DNA of 11,007 nt from Rhodobacter sp. (GTDB lineage: Bacteria; Pseudomonadota; Alphaproteobacteria; Rhodobacterales; Rhodobacteraceae), in the NCBI GenBank assembly GCA_027482795.1, contig JAIXVS010000140.1, forward strand, positions 1 to 11,007, in the 5' to 3' direction. Positions within the stretch are counted from its first letter, which is position 1; each line of letters opens with the position of its first letter. Below are positions 5,979 to 11,007 of this stretch, in pieces. Made by a program: the position numbers and the translations under genes. Below the pieces are notes generated by a model that worked only from the letters and a program-made list of their open reading frames with translations, had not been told where the DNA came from and searched no databases.

Positions 5979-8678
5979 ATGCTGGGGTTCGGGGCGCTGA
6001 TGCGCAAACTGTTTGGCACGCCAAACGATCGCTTGGTCAAATCTGTGCGGCCACTTGTGGACAAGATCAACGCGCTAGAGGCCGAATATGCCGCCCTTAG
6101 CGATGAGGGGATCAAGGCCAAGACGGCCGAGTTCCAAGCGCGGGTGCAAACAGGCGGCGAAAGTCTGGATGCGATACTGCCCGAAGCCTTTGCCAATTGC
6201 CGCGAAGGGGCCCGCCGCGCGCTGGGTCTGCGCGCCTTTGACGTGCAACTGATGGGCGGTATTTTCCTGCACCAAGGCAATATTGCCGAAATGCGCACGG
6301 GCGAGGGCAAAACGCTGGTTGCAACCTTCCCCGCCTATTTGAACGCGCTGACAGGTCGCGGCGTGCATGTGGTTACGGTGAACGATTATCTGGCCCGCCG
6401 CGATGCCGAATGGATGGGTAAGGTTTACGCAGACCTTGGCCTGACCACGGGCGTTGTTGTGCCATTTCAGGGTGACGCGGAAAAGCGCGCCGCCTACCGC
6501 GCCGACATAACCTATGCGACCAATAACGAGCTTGGCTTTGACTATCTGCGCGATAACATGAAGGGCAATTTGGATGATATGGCCCAGCGCGGCCATGCCT
6601 TTGCCATCGTGGACGAGGTCGACAGTATTCTGGTGGACGAGGCGCGCACGCCGCTGATTATCTCTGGCCCATCGGATGACCGCTCGGCCCTTTATCAACA
6701 GGTCGATAAACTAATCCCGCAATTGACCGAAGAGCATTTCAAGCTGGACGAAAAGGCCCGCACCGCCACCTACACCGAAGAAGGTAACGAGGTGATGGAA
6801 GATTTGCTGAGCAAGGCCGAAGTGCTGCCTGCGGGGCAATCACTGTACGATCCTGAAAGCACGACCATTGTGCATCACATCAACCAAGCCCTGCGCGCGC
6901 ATAAACTGTTCACCCGCGATAAAGATTACATCGTGCGCGATGGCGAGGTGATGCTGATTGACGAATTCACAGGCCGCATGATGAAGGGCCGCCGCCTGTC
7001 AGACGGGCTGCATCAGGCGATCGAGGCCAAAGAAGGCGTGCAGATTCAGCCTGAAAACGTGACCTTGGCGCAGGTCACCTTTCAAAACTACTTCCGCCTG
7101 TACGACAAACTCGCTGGCATGACAGGCACCGCCGAAACCGAAGCGGATGAGTTTATGGAAATCTATAAACTTGGCGTGATCGTGGTGCCCACCAATCGCG
7201 CCGTTCAGCGCAAAGATGCGCATGACCAAGTCTACCGCACCGCGCGCGAGAAATACGAAGGCGTGGTTGCCGCCATTAAAGAGGCAAATGCCAAAGGCCA
7301 GCCCACGCTGGTTGGCACAACGTCGATTGAAAAATCTGAAATGCTGTCAACCCTGCTGACGCAAAACGGCATTGTGCATAACGTTCTAAACGCCCGCCAG
7401 CACGAGCAAGAGGCGCAGATCGTTGCCGATGCAGGCAAGTTTGGCGCTGTAACCATCGCCACCAACATGGCAGGGCGCGGCACCGATATTCAGCTGGGCG
7501 GCAATGTAGAGTTAAAGGTTCTCGAGGCGATTGCCGCCGATCCCTCCTTGCACCCAGATCAGGTGCGCGCACGGATTGAAGGCGAACACGCCGATGAAAA
7601 GGCCCGCGTTTTGGCCGCTGGCGGTTTGTTCGTGCTTGGCACCGAACGCCACGAATCGCGCCGCATTGATAACCAGCTGCGTGGCCGTTCTGGCCGCCAA
7701 GGCGACCCGGGGGCATCATCGTTCTTCCTATCGCTGGAAGATGACCTGATGCGCATTTTCGGGTCTGAACGTCTGGATTCCGTGCTGACTAAACTGGGCA
7801 TGAAAGAGGGCGAGGCGATTGTGCACCCATGGGTGAACAAATCGCTGGAACGCGCGCAGGCCAAGGTGGAAGGCCGCAACTTTGACATCCGCAAACAACT
7901 GCTCAAGTTTGACGATGTGATGAACGATCAGCGCAAGGCGATCTTTGGCCAGCGCCGCGAGGTGATGGAGGCCGAAGATTTATCCGATGTCGTGCAGGAT
8001 ATGCGCCTGCAAGCCATTGAAGATATGGTCGATCTGCATATGCCGCCGAAAACCTACCCCGACCGTTGGGATGCGCCCGCCCTACAGGCCGATCTGCGCG
8101 AGAAGATGAACCTCGATCTGCCGATCCCTGATTGGGCCGCTGAAGAGGGCGTCGATCAGCAGGTGATCCGCGAGCGTGTGATTGCGGCGGCAGATGCGAT
8201 GATGGCGGATAAGCTGGCCACCTTTGGCCCCGAAGTGATGCGCAACATCGAAAAGCAGGTCTTGCTGCAAACCATCGATGGCAAATGGCGCGAACATTTG
8301 CTGCGGCTGGAACATTTGCGCTCGATCATCGGGTTCCGTGGCTATGCCCAGCGCGACCCGCTGAACGAATATAAAACCGAAGCTTTTGGCATGTTCGAAG
8401 CGATGCTGAACAGCCTGCGCGTGGAAGTGTCGCAAAAACTGTCGATGGTGCGGGTTGTTTCGGCAGAAGAGCAGCAGGCGATGGCGCGTCAGTTGTTGGA
8501 ACAGCAGGCCGAACTTGCCGCCCGCAGTGCCAAGCCCGTGGCGGCCTTGCCCGCAGGCGTGGCGGCCTTGGCAGGGTTTAACGAGGCTGATCCCACCACC
8601 TGGGGCGATCCTGGGCGGATGGACCCTTGCCCCTGCGGTTCGGGTAAAAAGTTCAAGCACTGCCACGGCGCATTGTAA
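5979..8678 (+). CDS. secA: Preprotein translocase ATPase SecA
   Basis: SecA is the cytoplasmic motor that drives unfolded preproteins through SecYEG with ATP. The 899-residue product matches the usual length (E. coli about 901). Seen in order: the Q-motif region and FDVQLMGG; Walker A within MRTGEGKT (105-112); VNDYLARRDAEWMG; NELGFDYLRDNM; the DEAD-type Walker B DEVD (212-215); DEARTPLIISGP; the preprotein cross-linking domain; TNMAGRGTDI (495-504); the arginine-finger region QLRGRSGRQGDPG (566-578); the helical scaffold and wing domains, including WREHLLRLEHLR; a flexible linker; and a zinc-binding C-terminus with C884, C886, C895 and H896 in the C-X-C-X8-C-H pattern, used in SecB and membrane contact. 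The ATG has GAGGAA five bases upstream. An intrinsic terminator begins 21 bases after the stop. It is divergent from the parvulin gene. No key residue is missing. Confidence 0.99.
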   Translation: MLGFGALMRKLFGTPNDRLVKSVRPLVDKINALEAEYAALSDEGIKAKTAEFQARVQTGGESLDAILPEAFANCREGARRALGLRAFDVQLMGGIFLHQGNIAEMRTGEGKTLVATFPAYLNALTGRGVHVVTVNDYLARRDAEWMGKVYADLGLTTGVVVPFQGDAEKRAAYRADITYATNNELGFDYLRDNMKGNLDDMAQRGHAFAIVDEVDSILVDEARTPLIISGPSDDRSALYQQVDKLIPQLTEEHFKLDEKARTATYTEEGNEVMEDLLSKAEVLPAGQSLYDPESTTIVHHINQALRAHKLFTRDKDYIVRDGEVMLIDEFTGRMMKGRRLSDGLHQAIEAKEGVQIQPENVTLAQVTFQNYFRLYDKLAGMTGTAETEADEFMEIYKLGVIVVPTNRAVQRKDAHDQVYRTAREKYEGVVAAIKEANAKGQPTLVGTTSIEKSEMLSTLLTQNGIVHNVLNARQHEQEAQIVADAGKFGAVTIATNMAGRGTDIQLGGNVELKVLEAIAADPSLHPDQVRARIEGEHADEKARVLAAGGLFVLGTERHESRRIDNQLRGRSGRQGDPGASSFFLSLEDDLMRIFGSERLDSVLTKLGMKEGEAIVHPWVNKSLERAQAKVEGRNFDIRKQLLKFDDVMNDQRKAIFGQRREVMEAEDLSDVVQDMRLQAIEDMVDLHMPPKTYPDRWDAPALQADLREKMNLDLPIPDWAAEEGVDQQVIRERVIAAADAMMADKLATFGPEVMRNIEKQVLLQTIDGKWREHLLRLEHLRSIIGFRGYAQRDPLNEYKTEAFGMFEAMLNSLRVEVSQKLSMVRVVSAEEQQAMARQLLEQQAELAARSAKPVAALPAGVAALAGFNEADPTTWGDPGRMDPCPCGSGKKFKHCHGAL

Positions 8679-8699
8679 GCCTTCACCGATTTCGGTTTC

Positions 8700-8724
8700 A
8701 AAGGCGGCCCTCGGGCCGCCTTTT
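8700..8724 (+). terminator. Intrinsic terminator after secA
   Basis: GGCGGCC (8703-8709) pairs perfectly with GGCCGCC (8714-8720) around the loop CTCG. Flanking AAA and TTT extend the stem to about 10 bp, and TTTT follows on the plus strand. It begins 21 bases after the secA stop. The short T-run means some read-through to the next gene is possible. Confidence 0.85.
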
Positions 8725-8776
8725 GCCATAATTTATCCGCAATTGCCCACAGTCTTGCCCTAACTGCGACGTGATT

Positions 8777-8801
8777 TGTTGTTTCTTTAGGGGCAACAAC
8801 A
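8777..8801 (+). promoter_or_regulatory. Inverted repeat in the leader of the exported hypothetical gene
   Basis: TGTTGTT (8777-8783) is complementary to AACAACA (8795-8801) around an 11-base spacer. The right arm ends three bases before the GGAG ribosome binding site (8805-8808) of the gene starting at 8815. It could be a weak AT-rich hairpin in the mRNA or a protein-binding dyad. In the rest of the 136-base gap after secA I see only the terminator and no clear promoter. Role is inference. Confidence 0.3.
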
Positions 8802-8814
8802 TGCGGAGATTTTG

Positions 8815-9729
8815 ATGCATTATCCTAAATTCCTATCCAAAGGCATGGGCCGCTCTGATCTGATGCTGGGGCTGGTGGCGGCTTCGGTCGTGCTGATGTC
8901 GGGCCTTGTGATGAGCAAGCTCAGCATGGGGCAGACCAATTTTGCCGCCCTGTCGCTGCCCAGCTTTGCTGGGGCGTCTGCGCCAGATTCTGCGCCAGAC
9001 CTTGTATCGCAAAACGCCATTGCGCCCGATGCCAGCACAACCCTGCCCGCCATTGCGGCGGGTGCCTGCCCCGTATCGCTGGAACTGCTGGACGAAGGCA
9101 ACGCGATGATCGGTGGCACGCTGCTTGCCCCGTGCCTGCCGAACCAAGATTTGGTCATTGCCCATGCGGGCATGGTGTTTTCGGCCAAAACCCTGTCTAC
9201 GGGGGCGCTGTTCTTTAGCCTGCCCGCGCTGAAAACCGATGGCCAAGTTGACATCCGCTTTTCGGGTGGCGAAACAGCATCCGCCGCCGTGCCCATGCCA
9301 GACGCCGCCGCAGTCCAGCGCGTGGCCGTGCAATGGCCCTTTGAAGATGGCTTTGTCATCCACGCCTTTGAAGATGGCGCAGCCTTTGGCGCGCAGGGCC
9401 ATATTTGGCAAGAAACGCCAAACTTGCCCGATGCGGGCGCGCCCGCGAAGGGCGGCTATGTGCAACTTCTGGGCGATGGCGGGGCCGCAATGCCGCTGAT
9501 GGCGCAGGTCTTTACCTATGACGCCGCCACCCCCACCGAAGTGCTGTTCGAGGCGGCTGTCACCGAAACCAATTGCGCGGGCGAGATGATGGGCGATGTG
9601 CTGTTTGCCAAGGGCGGCGCAGTGGAAAAATCTGAAATTACAGTGGCCATGCCCGCCTGCGATGCGCTGGGCGAATATGTGCATTTGGGCTTTACCCCGC
9701 CCAGCCCCGCGTTGGCGCTGGCAAATTAA
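8815..9729 (+). CDS. Membrane-anchored exported protein of unknown function, next to secA
   Basis: Function unknown. The 304-residue product has a short basic cytoplasmic N-terminus, then one membrane segment at about 14-33 (LMLGLVAASVVLMSGLVM), with no obvious cleavage site and no lipobox. A Ser/Ala/Pro-rich linker runs to about 80, then an Ala/Gly-rich, probably beta-rich domain. Four cysteines (C85, C107, C254, C282) lie in the outer domain and could form two disulfides in the periplasm; C85 and C107 sit in GACPVSLELL and LLAPCLPNQ. I recall similar proteins downstream of secA in Rhodobacterales, some carrying the label 'translocase', which nothing in this sequence supports. ATG 8815 is chosen because GGAG (8805-8808) lies six bases upstream; a TTG directly before it is less likely. 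The secA terminator precedes it, so it probably has its own promoter, which I could not identify. The following exported-protein gene is 93 bases away on the same strand, possibly the same operon. Confidence 0.85.
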   Translation: MHYPKFLSKGMGRSDLMLGLVAASVVLMSGLVMSKLSMGQTNFAALSLPSFAGASAPDSAPDLVSQNAIAPDASTTLPAIAAGACPVSLELLDEGNAMIGGTLLAPCLPNQDLVIAHAGMVFSAKTLSTGALFFSLPALKTDGQVDIRFSGGETASAAVPMPDAAAVQRVAVQWPFEDGFVIHAFEDGAAFGAQGHIWQETPNLPDAGAPAKGGYVQLLGDGGAAMPLMAQVFTYDAATPTEVLFEAAVTETNCAGEMMGDVLFAKGGAVEKSEITVAMPACDALGEYVHLGFTPPSPALALAN

Positions 9730-9822
9730 ACTGCCGCCAGCCACCCCAATTGGTGCGGCTGATCTGGCCATACGGCGCAAGGTATGGTTGAAGACGGGCA
9801 GATCGTGGTGAAAGGTTTTGGG

Positions 9823-11007
9823 ATGCGGGCGCTGGTGCAGCAGGGCAGGAACAACGGGCGGGCTTGGCCCGCCTTTGCCCTGTGCAGCGCGCTGATCTTT
9901 GGTTGGCCAACCGCCGCCCGCGCCCAAGATATAACCCTAACCTCGCGCGATGGGGCGCTGGCGGTATCGGGGCAATTCACCAGTTATGACGGCGAGTTTT
10001 TTCGCCTGACCAGCGAATTTGGCCCCCTGACCATTGCCGCCGAAAGCGTGGTCTGCGATGGGCCTGCCTGCCCAGATTTAACCGCCCCCAAATCGCTGAT
10101 CCGCCTGACGGGCGATGGCGAGGCGGCCCAGCTTTTGCCGCCGCTGATTGCCGCCTTTGCCCGCGCGCGCGGGTTTGATCTGCGCGCGCCAGACCGCCCC
10201 GATGCGCCCACCCTGCTGCTGCAAAAGGGTAGCCAGACAGTGCTGGCCGAATTTACCTTTACCCCGCGCGCGCCCGAAGCGGCCCGTTCGGCCATGGCGG
10301 ATTTGGCGGCGGATCTGGTCGTTGCGCGCTTTGCCCCGCTGGACAGCCCTGCCGAGGTGCTGGCGCTAGATGCGCTGATCCCGATTGTTGCCACGGGCAA
10401 CCCACTGGCGCGCATTTCCACCGCCGATCTGGCCGCAGCCTTGGCGGGTGATGTGCAAAATTGGCAAGAAATTGGCGGGCCTGACATGCCCTTGGTGGTG
10501 CATGGTCTGGAGGGGGGCAGCGATTTGGCCGCAGCATTGGCGGCGCGGCTGGGGCAATCGCCGCGCGCCGATGAAACCCACCCCGATTTGTCCAGCCTTG
10601 CCGCCGCAGTGGCGCGCGATCCGTGGGCGCTGGCGGTGACAGGGCGCGCGAATGCAGGGGCGGCGCGCGCGCTGCCCTTGGCCGATAGCTGCGGCTTTGT
10701 GCTAAACCCTTCGCCGCAATCGGTAAAATCGGAGGATTACCCATTAACCTTACCGATTTACCTGCTGACACCCCAGCGCCGCCTGCCCCTGATGGCGCGC
10801 GAGTTTCTGGAATTTATCCCCCTGCCCGCCGCGCAAGAGGCGATTGCGCAGGCGGGCTATGTGGCGCGCAATTTTGAAAGCGCACCCTTGGCCAATGATG
10901 GCGCGCGGCTGATCAACGCGCTGAACGCCGCACCCGATGAGGGTGCCTTGCCGCTGCTGCAACGCTTGGCCGCCGCGATGGACGGGGCCGAACGCGCCGC
11001 CATGACC
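9823..11007 (+). CDS. Exported PstS-like substrate-binding protein, 3' end outside window (probably OmpA-family hybrid)
   Basis: The frame stays open to the right edge, giving 395 residues of an incomplete protein. Residues 1-34 form a signal peptide: arginines in the n-region, hydrophobic core WPAFALCSALIFGW, and cleavage after TAARA before Gln35. A small N-terminal domain follows, with DGEFFRLTSEFGPLTI and a cysteine pair in CDGPAC (C78, C83). Then comes a PstS-like periplasmic binding fold. Around 190-220 it shows NPLARIS, DLAAALAGDVQNWQEIGG and a VHGLEGGSD stretch; near the end, LPLMAREFLEFI and AGYV are typical of the C-lobe. I recall Rhodobacterales proteins of this kind (phosphate ABC transporter substrate-binding/OmpA family) that end in an OmpA peptidoglycan-binding domain; that part is not visible here. 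The ATG at 9823 has AAAGG seven bases upstream and gives a good signal peptide. ATG 9784 and GTG 9805/9808 are in frame but less well placed. The ligand is not known; phosphate is only the family label. Confidence 0.85.
   Translation, partial: MRALVQQGRNNGRAWPAFALCSALIFGWPTAARAQDITLTSRDGALAVSGQFTSYDGEFFRLTSEFGPLTIAAESVVCDGPACPDLTAPKSLIRLTGDGEAAQLLPPLIAAFARARGFDLRAPDRPDAPTLLLQKGSQTVLAEFTFTPRAPEAARSAMADLAADLVVARFAPLDSPAEVLALDALIPIVATGNPLARISTADLAAALAGDVQNWQEIGGPDMPLVVHGLEGGSDLAAALAARLGQSPRADETHPDLSSLAAAVARDPWALAVTGRANAGAARALPLADSCGFVLNPSPQSVKSEDYPLTLPIYLLTPQRRLPLMAREFLEFIPLPAAQEAIAQAGYVARNFESAPLANDGARLINALNAAPDEGALPLLQRLAAAMDGAERAAMT

Noticed and set aside
8733..8741. TTATCCGCA, one mismatch from a DnaA box
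   Set aside because: A single near-match with no cluster, AT-rich unwinding region or replication genes nearby; expected by chance.
9738..9761. Possible hairpin CAGCC-ACC / GGT-GGCTG between the two exported-protein genes
   Set aside because: The stem is interrupted and no T-tract follows, so it is not a convincing terminator; the genes may well be co-transcribed.
9784..9822. Earlier in-frame starts (ATG 9784, GTG 9805 and 9808) for the PstS-like gene
   Set aside because: The AAGG before 9784 is only one base from the ATG, and these starts would put 5-13 extra residues before a normal signal peptide. ATG 9823 has AAAGG at a proper distance.
8833..9927. Minus-strand open frame of about 364 codons opposite the exported hypothetical gene
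   Set aside because: The product is His/Gly/Arg-rich with no recognisable motif. The plus-strand gene has a ribosome binding site, a membrane segment and sensible composition, so the minus frame is a shadow.

Overview
The window looks like a chromosomal segment of an alphaproteobacterium, most likely Rhodobacterales (Rhodobacteraceae or Roseobacter group). Reasons: GC-rich codon use; a YlxR/L7Ae-type gene overlapping infB; secA divergent from a parvulin gene that is followed by argJ and a mutT-like Nudix gene; and an exported protein type after secA that I recall only from this group. The assignment comes from recalled protein similarity and gene order, not from a search.

Layout. Positions 1-2864 (+): the 3' end of a YlxR/L7Ae-like RNA-binding protein gene overlaps infB (translation initiation factor IF-2) by 4 bases, the end of a nusA-infB type translation operon. 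A long hairpin with T-tracts on both sides (2886-2915) separates it from convergent minus-strand genes. Positions 2941-3084 (-): a 47-codon gene with a near-ideal Shine-Dalgarno sequence and a dyad just upstream. Positions 3188-5800 (-): a compact run transcribed in the order parvulin-type peptidyl-prolyl isomerase, argJ, mutT, with argJ and mutT overlapping as TTGA. Positions 5801-5978: divergent intergenic region with a weak candidate promoter and two small inverted repeats. Positions 5979-8678 (+): secA, complete, with its C-terminal zinc-binding motif, followed by an intrinsic terminator. Positions 8815-9729 (+): a membrane-anchored exported protein of unknown function. Positions 9823-11007 (+): an exported PstS-like substrate-binding protein that runs off the right edge, probably one that continues into an OmpA-type domain.

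Functionally, the segment is mostly housekeeping: translation initiation (IF-2), protein export (SecA), folding of exported proteins (the parvulin), arginine biosynthesis (ArgJ) and nucleotide-pool cleaning (MutT). The two right-hand genes encode envelope proteins that would themselves be exported. There is no tRNA, rRNA, CRISPR array, insertion sequence, prophage or defence cassette. I did not find a convincing undescribed multi-gene system. The least explained parts are the 47-aa gene with its structured leader, and the exported pair downstream of secA.
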